NCBI GenBank assembly: GCA_030068075.1
Contig: CM057829.1
Span: forward strand, 87,039,889-87,103,888
Source: Paguma larvata
Lineage: Eukaryota; Chordata; Mammalia; Carnivora; Viverridae
Length of the DNA stretch: 64,000 nt
Direction of reading: 5' to 3'
The notes beneath the pieces were generated by a model that had not been told where the DNA came from, searched no databases, and was given only the letters and a program-made list of their open reading frames with translations. This document shows positions 34,061 to 45,275 of this stretch, one piece after another. How positions within the stretch are numbered: position 1 is the first letter of the stretch; every line of letters begins with the position of its first letter. The position numbers and the translations under genes were made by a program.

Positions 34061-35599
34061 CTTTGGATTCCAGGAGAGAATGACCACCACCTACCCTGGA
34101 CACTTCACAAAGTATAACTTGATTAATCAATACAGTGTTCATTGAGTGGGAGACAGAAAGCTAGAAAAATAATTTTTTAATAATTTTTACTTTATCCTTT
34201 TAGTAATTAAAACTCTTAGCAAAGAAGTTCCATATTTGGGAAAAATAAAACAACTTAAGTAATACAGAATACCTCATAAGGAAAAACTATGTCTTGCCAC
34301 ACCGCATGCCAGTCTTACTTCCAGTGGGAACCAGGTCTAACTCTTATATACATTTTTACTTTTAGTTTCTTTGTTATTTGTCTCAAATCCTGAAATAACA
34401 GCTTCACAGGACTATTATTTTAATGATCGATCTTGGACGTTATTAACTGACCATCTGTTAATCATGAAAAATGAGCACTTCCTTTATTTATTCCATTTCA
34501 GATCTTCACCCCCCTCTTAAATGTAGTCATGGTGCTATGTTTATCTTCTCTACATTTACTTTGTAATTTATGATAATATACTTATACCTTTACTCCCTGT
34601 TTTATCAACTACAGATGATATCATTTTAGTCCCTCTGTCATGAGATATTACCTCTGGGACACGTCCCCTCATGCAACGTCCTCAGTTCTGCTTTGCTGAT
34701 AATTTTTTCTCCTCTTATACATTGATAGTGCTAACACATACTTTCTGTTCTGCAACCATAATTAAGGCTGCCTTGCTTTGTCCATTGTCTGATTCTAAAG
34801 TCAGATAAACACTAATTAGTGTTTATATTTTAATGAATAATTGAATATTGTTTACTGTACGAATAGGGTACTCAATACATTCCTTTTCTTGTAAAGCTTT
34901 TTATTTTTCTTGTGCTTTTTCAGTGTCCTTTCCCCCCCACACTCACATTACTTGACTTCATTTTCTCTGTAAGTTGTCAGTTTTCAAAGACAGTTATCAC
35001 CACTTTCACATTTTCCTGGGGTGTGCCTTCTCAGGCCTTCTACAGAGCATTATCCCACTGTTTCCACCTCTCTTTTTCTGGATTGAACACCCTGTTTCCT
35101 GGCTCTATGACTCCTTTTCTTCTTTTTTTTTTTTTTTTTCTTATTTTATTTTTTGGTTTTCTTTGTTTATTTTTTTCTCTGACACATTTTACTGAAGCAT
35201 ATACTCAAATCGCTTCATAAGAATTGTGTCCTGGAGGTAAATGGCCTGGGTTTTCAAAATGGTTTTATTCTACCTTTCCAGAAAAGAGATAATTTGGCTG
35301 ATTATAAAATTTTTAAGTGCAATTTATTTTTATCAAATCTTTGGAAGTTTCTCAATTGACTTCTAGTCTTCAGTGTGGCTAATGAGTTATTTTTCCATTT
35401 TCCCATTATGACTTCTCTTTCTTTTATAAGAGACCTATTTCCCTCCTTTCTGGAAGTGACTAAAATCCCTTCTTTATCTTTGATATCACACTCGTTATGT
35501 CTAAATGCAGGCCTTTTTAATTTACTGAATCTCGCTCTTGACGGGCCACTTCGATCTGATGGTAAGTATTGTCAGTTTTGGAAAGAAAACTGTCCTATT
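34061..35599. other. AT/CT-rich sequence, no named feature
   Basis: 34912-35220 is T- and C-rich with a T18 run at about 35122-35139. The open frames there (FFFFF-, SLS-rich) are low complexity. Parts of 35100-35560 resemble an old interspersed repeat that I cannot name; a similar segment seems to recur at 40820-41230. Confidence 0.35.
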
Positions 35600-36290
35600 A
35601 TTTAGGGTGATGCCTTTCCCCAGCCTCCAAAACTGTCTCAAGAAGAGTCAAGAAGAACTGTTGAGACCCCAGTCTTCCAAGTCCACTAGCACCCAGACAT
35701 GGACAGCCTCCCCACCACTTTCTGCCTGGATATCATCAGGACTCATCACACTTTGTGTTCTCTCCTTCCAGTCACCACAAGAAGCTGAGCGTTCCAGGTC
35801 ATTCCCTTCATCTCTTGCATGCCAAGAAGCATGTCATAGACACATACCACTAGAGCTAACTGGCACAGGTTATAATATGGGCTTTATTGGGGAAAAACTT
35901 ACCAAACATATATTCTCTCAAGGTCTCATTCTTTCTTGCCAGGCGAAGTTGTTATATGCTCCATGGCCAAGGTCCCAGTTGAGAGAGGCCTTTGCCAGCC
36001 AGCAGGCTGAACATATACTGGGAGTACTCCAAGGTGAGAATAAACCCTGCCAGCACCTCACGTTTCATATTTATAGGTTAGCCTAAGGTAGAGTAGGAAA
36101 TATCTCTTTTCTCTAAGAAATAAATTTTTCAAGGGAGTTTTAGGCCAATGCACAATACTATGGAGCATGCATTCTCAAGGCCAGGGTCTGCTCATGGCTA
36201 GCTCCGGGAACTCCCACAAAGCCTCATTGTCCACAATCGAGTTCAGTGCTGCAGAGCCAGCTCTCTGCTGGGCCACCAAATGGAAGCAGA
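35600..36290. other. G+C-richer segment with a 182-codon open frame; possible LTR remnant
   Basis: The plus-strand frame 35538-36086 is the longest in the window (182 codons) but shows no domain, no membrane segment and no codon pattern suggestive of selection. On the minus strand the same stretch has an AATAAA signal (tttatt at 35882-35887 on plus) about 100 nt beyond a TATA-like 'catataac', which would suit an LTR in inverse orientation, but I could not fix TG/CA ends. I do not call a gene. Confidence 0.3.
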
Positions 36291-36699
36291 ATATGAGCTT
36301 CCAGAGCCCTCCAGATTATCGCTCATCAATCTCTCAAATGCTAATCAACACACGATTCAGAACATCTCCTCCATGCAACATCATCCTCTTCCAACTTGTG
36401 AAGCCCTCCAACTGGGACTCCTAACCTGTCTCTACCAAAATCCATTATATATTCAACCTCTTCTCCAAACATTCCCTTCACCTTCTCATTCTCTATGAAA
36501 AGAGATTCTCTTCTGATATCACTGCTTTCCCTCAGGTTCTTTCAGGGTAGATGTTTCTCTCTCCTACACTGCTCAGGTCACTGGGCCTGAAAAATAGAGT
36601 CAGAGTCCTCCTTATTCCTCCCTGCTACTTCCAAGCAGGTCATACCTTCCCCCCAAAATTCTCCAGCTTTGAATCTCATGTCTTCAGATGCTATTACCA
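36291..36699. other. CT-rich sequence
   Basis: Pyrimidine-rich on plus. Short frames only. It may be part of an old LINE upstream of the L2 region; no firm match. Confidence 0.3.
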
Positions 36700-36710
36700 C
36701 TAATTTTTCT

Positions 36711-36772
36711 TTTTTTAATCTGCTTTTTTTTTTTTATTTTAGAGAGAGAGAGCACGCAATGGGGGTGGGGGT

Positions 36773-36810
<38 letters not shown>

Positions 36811-36924
36811 CTTAAGCTGGCTCCACACTCAGTTTGGGGCCCAACATGGGGCTCTTTCCAGCATCCTGGGATCATGACTAGAGCCCAAAATCTAGAGTTA
36901 ACCGACTGAGCCACCCAGGTGCCC
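36711..36924 (-). mobile_element. CAN SINE with (GA)n expansion, minus strand
   Basis: T-rich tail at the left, a (GA)n run at about 36775-36809, and head gttaaccgactgagccaccc at the right. Flanks ctaatttttct (36700-36710) and ctaactttcct (36925-36935) form an imperfect 11-bp duplication. The body 'ggctccacactcagtttggg' is the older short form. Confidence 0.92.
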
Positions 36925-36935
36925 CTAACTTTCCT

Positions 36936-38639
36936 TGCTACAATAATTTACCAACATCTAATGGATTGAAGGTCATGAGTTCCTGGGCCACTACCATGGA
37001 TTCTAATATTATCACTTCCATTATTTTAGTAATTTTGGTATCTGCAAGCATCACATTTTTTCATGCTCATTTCCTTGGCCTTCTGTATTTTAATGATCTT
37101 GTCCTTTCTATTTCAAACTCTAATATTTATTACTGTAGTTATATTCTAATCCTGATCATTATCAAAAATGGAAACTTCCTATGATCTCAACTTTAAGAGT
37201 CCCATTGCCCACCACTTTCTGTCTTTCTATCTGTCTTCCCTTATTACCCCACTTTCAATAATCATCCAGGTCAGTGGTCTTTCAATCCTACCACATTTTC
37301 AAGGCCTTCAGGCATCTCAAGTCTATATTCCTCTCCTTACTTTGCTCAAATTTGATTGTTGACCATTGTAATCATCCTCTTGGATATGCTCTCAACTCTC
37401 TTGTCTTTTCCCACCCAAATATCTGTTTATTAGAACCAGTGGTCCACCCATTTTGTCTCTGTGACCACATAGCTAGATGTAATTGGAGTAAATAAACAAC
37501 TATATCAAATGGTCTCATTCAATTCACTACTGTTTGCCTCCAATGGACCTATAATGTGACTAGGCTACCATAATACACTTCTCAGAGCCATTTACGTCCC
37601 CACTCTCCAAGTCCAACACATTTCAAACTTTTACTTTGCTCTTATACATCCAATATCTTCACCACTGTCTTAACCTAGACTCCACAGAAAACATGACCTA
37701 AGCAACAGCTTAAGTGCTAACATTTTATTGAGTAGTGAAATCTGGGGAAGCAAAAGTGAGGGGAAAAGTGAGTGAGGCAAGGGAGAGAATGCTAATGTAC
37801 TGATGGGTATGTTCCAAGTTGACTACAACTCTGTGACAGCATAGATGATTGATCAGGCTGAGTCTCAAGGGAGGAAGAGAGAAGAATTTGTCTGCTGACT
37901 CCAGTCTCCAGTGGATTTGTCCTTACAGGGAATCAACAGCCTTGTGCCCTCTGGTTGCACTAATGAGCTCTTCCTCAGTGAGTGAGGAACACAGTCCAAC
38001 ACAGCATTAGCAGCATTCAGAGTGCAAGTGACAGCTTGTGGAATGATCTAGTGCATACTTGAGAGCATCAAACCAATTCTATGATGTCTTCTGTATTAAA
38101 ACCAGGAGGTATGAGCTAGGACAAGCTCAGACTGGGTTGGTGTGTCAAACTTTAAGCTTAAGCAGTAGCAATGACTTGGCCACGTGATCTTAGAAATGGT
38201 GAACCTCCTTGCTACAACTTCTTAGGCCGGAAAGTAAGGGAAGCACGCAGTATATAGATCTGGGGGACCCACATACTGAATTCTGCAAAATCATTTTTAC
38301 TCTCCTCTTACGGTCTTGCTTGTTCATTCACTGAGAAAACTGAGCAAAACTCCTACCTTCACATATGTCAACCCACCATTGTCTGTGCCCAGAAACTATG
38401 CCTCTTCTCTTATTATAATGGGTAGAATGTTTGAGTTCCTAGTGAGGACACCTCCTCATTGTTCATAAGGTTTTATTTTATTTCACCTCTCACTTTTTCT
38501 TCTCTATTGAATTATACCTTTAGTATATGAACATATTTTTTCTCCTATTTGAAAAAGTAAAAATTAAACTTTCTTTGTCCCATTTCTCCCTTTATTCATG
38601 GTCCCATTTCTCTGCTTTTTTTTTTTTTTATAGCTACAC
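36936..38639. other. No gene; unclassified, probably old repeats
   Basis: 36960-37570 is CT-rich and could be an eroded LINE. 37690-38300 ('taacattttattgagtagtg', 'cagatctgggggacccacat'-like) has the look of an old LTR element, but I could not name it or set its ends. 38527-38949 holds a 140-codon frame that lies mainly in the L2 to the right. Confidence 0.3.
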
Positions 38640-39195
38640 TCCTCAAAAGTGTTTTCCAAACTCACTGTCTCCATTTTCTCTCCTCATAATATTTTTTGAA
38701 ACTAGTCAGTTAGGCTGGATCCCATCCCTCTTCCAAAACTGGTTTTCTCGGTGTCACCAAAGTCTCCTTGACATTTTTAAAGCTCGTGGACAGTTCATCT
38801 GGCTCCTCCTATGTGACCTATTAGTAGCATTTAGAACAGTGGTTCAGTCCTTCCTCCTTAAAATGCATTTCTCTTCTTGGTTTCGAGGACACCACACTCT
38901 CGCAGATTTTCTTTGTCATCACCTGATCCTTCTGAATACCCTCTGCTGATCTTCCCTCCTCTCCCCACCATCTCAGTCTTGGCTGCCCTAGGTCTTATTC
39001 TGGAGGCCTCTTTTCTTGATAGACCTTCTTCGTTGCGATCTCATCCAACCTCATGGCTTTCAAGGTCATCTGTATGCTGACAACTTCTAAAGTTTTATTT
39101 ACAGCCTAGACCTCTCCCTTGAATTCCAGATCCATACATCCTAAAGCCTACTTTTCATATCCACTTGGATATCTAATGTCTGGGCATGTCAAGGA
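38640..39195 (+). mobile_element. L2 (LINE2) ORF2 fragment, plus strand
   Basis: Matches L2 ORF2 nucleotide order: 'ggtgtcaccaaagtctcctt' (38750), 'tttcgaggacaccacactct' (38881), 'gatctcatccaacctcatgg' (39036), then 'atctgtatgctgacaacttc', which translates to LYADN in place of the reverse-transcriptase YADD box, then 'ccacttggatatctaatgtc' (39161). Stops and indels throughout; a relic. Confidence 0.78.
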
Positions 39196-39594
39196 AAAAG
39201 ATTAAAACGGGCTCAATTCGAGGTTGTAGATGGACGTTCTTCAGGTAGTACTTTAAGACCAGGTGACTCTCTGACCCAAAGCAGGATGAGAGTTTTCATA
39301 GGGAGTGAAGAGCAAGGGTGTGACTAAAGTGGCGGTTTCCTCTATACCTGCTGCACAATGGACAGTTAGGACGGTCGTGAGTACTCAGTTTTCATGCCTC
39401 CTACTATGGATCATGGATGCAATCTCATCTTGGCAGTAGTCAGAACAGCTTTTCTGAGAGCTCTCTGTGTAAATCTTGTGGGTCATTTATCAATTGTCTA
39501 ATGTCAGTTAAAGTCCAAGGAAGTAGAAGATATAGAGTGGAGAAAGAGAAAAGAAAAAAGAAAAAGGAAAGAAGGTAAAAGCCAAAGCAGAGAA
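39196..39594. other. Unidentified insertion within L2
   Basis: About 400 bp that does not follow L2 order and separates the two L2 pieces. The right end is purine-rich (39537-39575). The source is unknown; an LTR-type insertion is possible. Confidence 0.35.
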
Positions 39595-39605
39595 AACTGG
39601 CTCTT

Positions 39606-39799
39606 TAAAAAAGAAAATTTATTTATTTTTGAGTGAGAGAGAGCAAGCAGGGGAGGGGCAAAGGGAGGGAGACAGAGGATCTGAAGCAGGCCCTGTGATG
39701 AGAGCAGAGTTCCCGCTGAAGGGCTCAAACTCATGAACCACAAGATCATGACCTGAGCCAAAGTCGGACACTTAACTGACTGAGCCACTCAGGCAGCCC
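39606..39799 (-). mobile_element. CAN SINE (SINEC_Fc-like), minus strand
   Basis: Tail aaaatttatttatttttgag at the left and head cttaactgactgagccactc at the right. The body is partly rearranged ('ggccctgtgatgagagcaga'). Possible duplication aactggctc (39595-39603) and gactgcctc (39801-39809). Confidence 0.92.
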
Positions 39800-39809
39800 A
39801 GACTGCCTC

Positions 39810-40820
39810 CATTTTAATTCTTTTACAGGAATCTTAACCTCAGGAAGTCTAAACTACACCCCTGATCACCCACTGACAGAGCCACATCTTCCACAGCCAT
39901 CCACATCTCATTTAACGACCACTCCATCCTTCGGTGGCTCAGGCCAAACCCTTCAGTGTCCTCTTGACTCATCTCATTCTCTACAAAATCAACCCATCAG
40001 CAAATCCTAATGCATTTACCTTCAAAATATATTCAAAATCAACCACTTCTCACCACCTCCACTACTACCACTGTGGTCTGGCCACCACCATTTCTCACGT
40101 AGATTATCGTCATGGTCTTCTGAATGATCCTTCTGTTTATTCTCCTACCGTCTATTCTCAACAAAGCAACCAGAATGATCCTGTTAAAACATGTCACTGC
40201 AATGTCAGTGCACTTGAACCTGTACAAAAGCTTCTCATTTCTCTCTAATAAAAAGCCAGAGTAAGTCTATACAATGGCTACAAGGTCTTACAAGATCTGA
40301 CTCCTCATTCCCTCATCTCTTATAACTGTCCACCTCACTCATTCCACTCCGTCTCACACTGCTATTCATTGAATACCACAGGCTGTCTCCAAATTCAGAG
40401 CTTTTATACTTGCTGATACTTTGTGATTCCTCTACCTGAAGCGCTCTTTCTTCAGATACCCGCAAGTCTCATCCTCTCCTCTCTTTCAGTTCAGATGTCA
40501 CCTGACACCTGACATTTATGCTGATTCTTTATAAAACTGTAGCCTTTCAACCTCCTCCCCCAAGCATCCCTATTCTCCTCACCTGCTTAATTTTTTCCCG
40601 TAACAGTAATTTCTATCTGAATATGATACATTTTAATGATTAATTTGTTTGCGTTCCCCCCTCCCCACTATCCACCTTCTGCCTCCACTATTACAAGGTT
40701 CATAAGGCAGGGATTTTGACTCCTGACTTCACTACTGTATTTCAAACACAGAGAACATGGCTAAGTACCATGGTAGGAATGCCCGCATGAGAGAAAGAAT
40801 GAATGAGTGAATTAGTCTTA
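39810..40820 (+). mobile_element. L2 (LINE2) 3' half, plus strand
   Basis: Continues the L2 to its left: 'ttcaaaatatattcaaaatc', 'accacttctcaccacctcca' (40042), 'tattctcaacaaagcaacca' (40152), 'aatggctacaaggtcttaca' (40273), 'tcagatgtcacctgacacct' (40491), 'aaggcagggattttgactcc' (40706), and finally 'gagagaaagaatgaatgagt' at the 3' end. These are L2 ORF2 C-terminal and 3'UTR landmarks in the expected order. Confidence 0.88.
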
Positions 40821-41380
40821 TATTTTCCTACTCTAGTTTTCTCTCTTCTTCACTCTTTCTAAGACTCCCATTCATAGAACACAGACATTCTAACTGGCTC
40901 TTGTTTCTTCTCATATCTTCATTTCCTCGTCTTTGGGTTTAACTTTCTGAAATACTCTTTCAACTTTTATCTTCCAAATCTTGTATTACATTATTTGGTT
41001 CATCAATCATATTTTAAATTCCCCAAAGGTCATGTCCTTTAATTATAGCTTATTTACAACATCCGTTATCATTTTATGAATGTAATATTCTTCTAAATCT
41101 CTCTAAGCATACTCTTTGGAGATTTGCTTTTTATTTTTTGTTTATTTTTTATGTTTCAGTTCTCTTTTATTCCCTGTTAAGTCCATTGTCATTTGCAATT
41201 CATGGTAAGGTTTAGAAGTTCTCTGCTTGCTAGCAGGATTAGTGGGTAATAGAACCAAAGTAATGTTTTTTGGATAGAGCAATTTTCTTTGAAAACAAAA
41301 AAGCACAAACTCCTAAAACTTTGTTGTTTTAATGGAGGGACATGTAAGAGCACTAATTGAAAGAGATGAAGTCTGTGAGG
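40821..41380. other. T-rich sequence, unnamed old repeat
   Basis: Words such as 'aactttctgaaatactcttt' (40942) and 'tcatattttaaattccccaa' (41008) belong to a recurrent old mammalian repeat that I cannot name; a related segment may lie near 35100-35560. No gene is seen. Confidence 0.3.
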
Positions 41381-41545
41381 CCATCTAGCATGGTGCCTGG
41401 CTTGGAGTAGGTGCTAAACAATTTTTTATTAAATCTGAATATTGTCCAGGCCTCTCATTCCACAGTGGAAGAAACCAAGATCTGATGAAGTTAACTGACT
41501 TGCCAAAGGAAAATAAATTATAAGGCTAGAACAAGAGTCTACATT
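41381..41545. mobile_element. MIR/L2-type 3' end beside an inverted MIR core
   Basis: 41381-41436 (tagcatggtgcctggcttgg, then agtaggtgctaaacaatttt) is the conserved 3' end common to L2 and MIR on plus. 41459-41545 (acagtggaagaaaccaagat ... 'aactgacttgccaaaggaaa') reads as a MIR core on minus. Confidence 0.5.
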
Positions 41546-41720
41546 TAGAAGCAAATTTCTGAATTAGGCATAAAAACTCCAAATCATTATTTCAGCAGGG
41601 AAAAGTTCAAAATGTAATTTTTCTCAAGAGAAATTACACATGCAATTGGTTTCACAATGAATAGTATTATAGTAGTAGCCAAATAGTCCAATGTTGCACG
41701 CATTTAGATATTAGCTACTT

Positions 41721-42975
41721 AAAAACAATCTGCTTTATTGAAATATAATTTGCATACAATAAAATGCACCTACTTCAAGTATGAAGTTTAATTTGTTTTA
41801 CAAAGGCACCTACCCTTATCATCACCACTACAGTCAAGATTTAAGCATTTTCCTCCCTTCCCAAAATTCCTTTCCACTTCTTCACAAATCAATTCATTCT
41901 CCTGTACCCCAGGCCCCCAAATAACTGCTTATCTGCTTTCCATCACTATAGACTTGCCTAGTCTAGAATTTCATATAAATGAAATCATTCAATTCTACTT
42001 TTTGTCTGGCATCTTTTGCTAAGCATAATGTTGTTGAGAGTCTTCCATATATGCTTCTTTTTTCTTGATGAGTAGTATTCCATTATATGGATATACCAAT
42101 TTGTTTATCCATTTACATGTTGATGGAGACTTAAAGTTATTTCCAGATTTGGGTTGTATGGGTAAACCTCATATCATTTGTGTGTGTGCATTGTTTTTAT
42201 TTCTCTTAGCGAATGACTAGTAGGAAAATTGCTGGGTCACATAATAGCCCATTAAACTTTATAAGAAATTGCCAAATAATTTTCCAAAGGGGTAGTGCCA
42301 TTTTACATACCCACCAGCTGCATATGAAGGCTCTAGTTGTTCTATGCTTTTAAATATTTATTTCCCTGATAACTATTGATGTTGAGCATCTTTTCATATG
42401 TTCACTGGTCATTTCTATAAATCTGTTAAATCTTTTGCTCCCTTTCGGTTTGGGTTGTTTATCTTCTTATTATTGAGTTGTAATAATTTTTATATTTTTA
42501 TAATATCTCTTATCAGATATATGTACTGCAAATATATGTATTGCAAAGCCACGTTCATGCTTTGTGTTCTGAAGTATGTGTTTTGAAAAGCAGTAGTTAT
42601 TAATTTTAATAAGGTACACTTAGCACTTTTTTGTTTATGTTTTGTGTCATCTCTAGGAAATTCTTATTCCAAGATTTTCTCCTATGTTTTCTTTTAAGTT
42701 TTATGGTTTCAACTTTTACATTTAGGTCTATGATCAGTTTTGAGGTAAATTTGTATATAATGTGAAGTCAATATTCATTTTTCCCCCATAAGAATATCTA
42801 GCTATTACAGCACCATACGTTGAAAAAGTTGTTCTTTCCCCCCCACTGAATTGCTTCGTCATCTTTGTCGAAAGTCAATTGACAATATATCTGTGGCTCT
42901 AATTCTGGACTCTTTCTGTTTCATTGTTCTATATATCCATCTTCATGCTGCTGAGATTCCTATATTTTTACAGGG
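41721..42975 (-). mobile_element. L1 fragment (3'UTR and ORF2 end), minus strand
   Basis: The plus strand shows the inverse of an L1 3' end: 'attgaaatataatttgcata' (41740), 'gcataatgttgttgagagtc' (42023), 'agtagtattccattatatgg' (42072), 'gttgatggagacttaaagtt' (42119), 'gctgggtcacataatagccc' (42231), 'gatgttgagcatcttttcat' (42379), 'tatctcttatcagatatatg' (42505), 'catttaggtctatgatcagt' (42719) and 'gttgaaaaagttgttctttc' (42819). It covers the last roughly 1.2 kb of ORF2 plus UTR, with decay throughout. Confidence 0.88.
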
Positions 42976-43450
42976 CAGTGGGAAGAAAGAAGAAAGAGAT
43001 CGCACACAAGGAAGGAAGGAAAAATGAAGGGGATTTCTCTGGCAGAAATCAGTACTAGTTTCCACATGGCAAAAGTAAAACCTATCAGCCCTAGTTCAGG
43101 ACAATAGAGTTCGTTCCAACTATTCTTATTTTCAATTAATCATTTAATATTTGCAGTGCATTGTGTGGTCTATATGTGTAACAGCATGAAAGCATTGAGT
43201 TGCATCTATGGTCATTACTAATGACTTTATCTTGGCACTCACTTCTTTTATGGTCTTTTATTGATAAATTTTAGGATTAATCAAGTCAATTGGTTAACAT
43301 TTTCAAAATGAGGTAAAAATATCTGTCCAATATAAGACTCTATTTAGAGTGTGCAAAGTCCTTTGATGTATGAATTTGTATTAGGTATAAATTTAAAGAG
43401 TCTACTGAGGTTTGTATTTTTTTTTAACCAGGGAAGATATGGATGACTGA
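42976..43450. other. Unique sequence
   Basis: A short purine-rich run (43000-43030). Nothing else recognised. Confidence 0.4.
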
Positions 43451-43660
43451 AACTAACATTATTGATCATGTACTATTTACCAAGTGCTCTATTCTGTGCT
43501 TTACACGACAATAAAATATATAATTTATTGAGTGCCTATTGTGTCCCTGAAATTATCCCACTTATTTCTTGTAACGATCCTGCAAAGTACTACTATTCCC
43601 ACTGTACATGTAAAGGCACCAAAGTTAAATAATTTGCCCTACTGGGAAGCTGTGGAAATG
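43451..43660 (-). mobile_element. MIR SINE, minus strand
   Basis: 'ttgatcatgtactatttacc' with 'aagtgctctattctgtgctt', then 'cttgtaacgatcctgcaaag' and 'tactactattcccactgtac' follow the inverse MIR order. The core 'aaaggcaccaaagttaaata' closes it. Confidence 0.7.
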
Positions 43661-45227
43661 CCCTAAATCTAGCCTAACTTGACTTTCAAGCCCAGGATCT
43701 CTCCAGTTTCTATATCGCATTTCCCTGACCCATAGCAGTATTCTATACATGGCAAGAATGTCAGCAAAATCTAAGGTCCAAGGAGCAGTCAGAGCACTCC
43801 GGGCACCCCGGTACCTTTTTCCCAGGTCCACTAGATCAACATCAATTTCCTCTTCCTCAGAATCAGAACAAGAACCATGAATTGAAGGCTCATAGCTTTT
43901 AATCTGAGGGAATATGCCTTTACCTTTACTAGACTAACAGTCTTCATCTAACTCATTAATAGTGAGCTGAGAGAGAGGGAGAGAGAAAGAGAGAGAGTCC
44001 TAAGTGTTGATGGGAGAAGAAGAGCAAGGAAATAATAGTGATATATGTAATCTATGCAATATTGTCCTCCAAAGAGATAATATTATCATTTAAGAAAATC
44101 CAATAAGAGCAAGTACTTACTTTAGAGATAGAGAAAGCAAAGACCTGAGGAGCTAATGCGTGGAGGCAAAGCCTTATGCGTTGTAGGGAAGGGAGCTGGG
44201 CGGCCAAACTGGACACTTTGCACGGGCACTAGAAAGGAGTGGGGCACTGAGGTAAGGCTGCAGAACAAAAGAGTGATTTGTGAGGTGAGGGGGTAAGGAG
44301 GAGAGAGGGTAGGTGTAAGATAACTTCATTGTTCTTTCCACAGCTCAACTCCGCTCACTGGTCTTATATCCTTGCTCTCGCTGCTCTGGCACGTACGTAC
44401 AACTAACTCATTTTCTTTTATCTAAGATTTTAAAGTACCTCTGAGAAAGACCAGTGTATACAAATCAAATTAGAATCACAATAGGTTGGGAACTGATCCA
44501 AGGACTTAATATAAGACCTAAATAATAGAAAGCAAAAATAGCAGAAAACTGAGGTAGTTTGCATTCCTATGTCTTATGAATAAAACTGCAATCATGACAT
44601 CATCTCTTGTTCTTTAAAAGAATAGTGCTGTTAACATTTTGACTTGGACAAGTGGGGACTTGTCTTTCAAAAGAGTATGTCAGTGTGATCCACAGACCTT
44701 GGGTCTTCTCTTAGGATGGTCTTCTCTTATTTTCCCCACCTCCACCTGTCCCGTAACACAGATTCTAAAGGGGGATTAATTGGAATTATGAACACATACA
44801 CTCACACTCACACACAGACACATTCTCATATAGCTTTCAGGCCTGGGTTTAGTTTATATGGAGAATCCCTAGCGTCTTTATTCTACTTTCATACGCTTAT
44901 CTCAAGTACTTTGTATGATATTTAAGTTATTCTAATATAAGTGACGAACCAGGGGGTCTTGATCAAGGGGGTCTCAAATGTAATTATTTTTAGGGGTCAG
45001 ACACGGTCTAATCATAAGAAGAATGGTAGGACTCTGCACCAGTTGTACCTTATGTAAAAGTCATCTAATTTTACCATTTCTGCAGATTCTCCTTGCCAAA
45101 CAAAACCGATTTGAGACCTTTGGATGAGGTTAACTGTTTTGACCAATTCCCTGCCGTATTTGAAAAGGAATGTCTAACTTGAAAGATCTAACATAAGGAG
45201 ACCTTTAATAAATCATTTTATTGTATA

Positions 45228-45230
<3 letters not shown>
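43661..45230. other. Mostly unique; small GA and CA tracts
   Basis: A purine tract of GA units at 43968-43998 and a CA-rich tract at about 44792-44822. No interspersed repeat or gene is seen. Confidence 0.4.
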
Positions 45231-45261
<31 letters not shown>

Positions 45262-45275
45262 GTGTGTGTGTGTGT
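45231..45275. repeat. (GT)n microsatellite
   Basis: Fifteen uninterrupted GT units, one out-of-phase T, then about seven more units. Confidence 0.97.

Noticed and set aside
38527..38949. 140-codon open frame
   Set aside because: Mostly inside the L2 fragment and read in a frame not clearly that of L2 ORF2; phenylalanine/serine-rich from a CT-rich strand.
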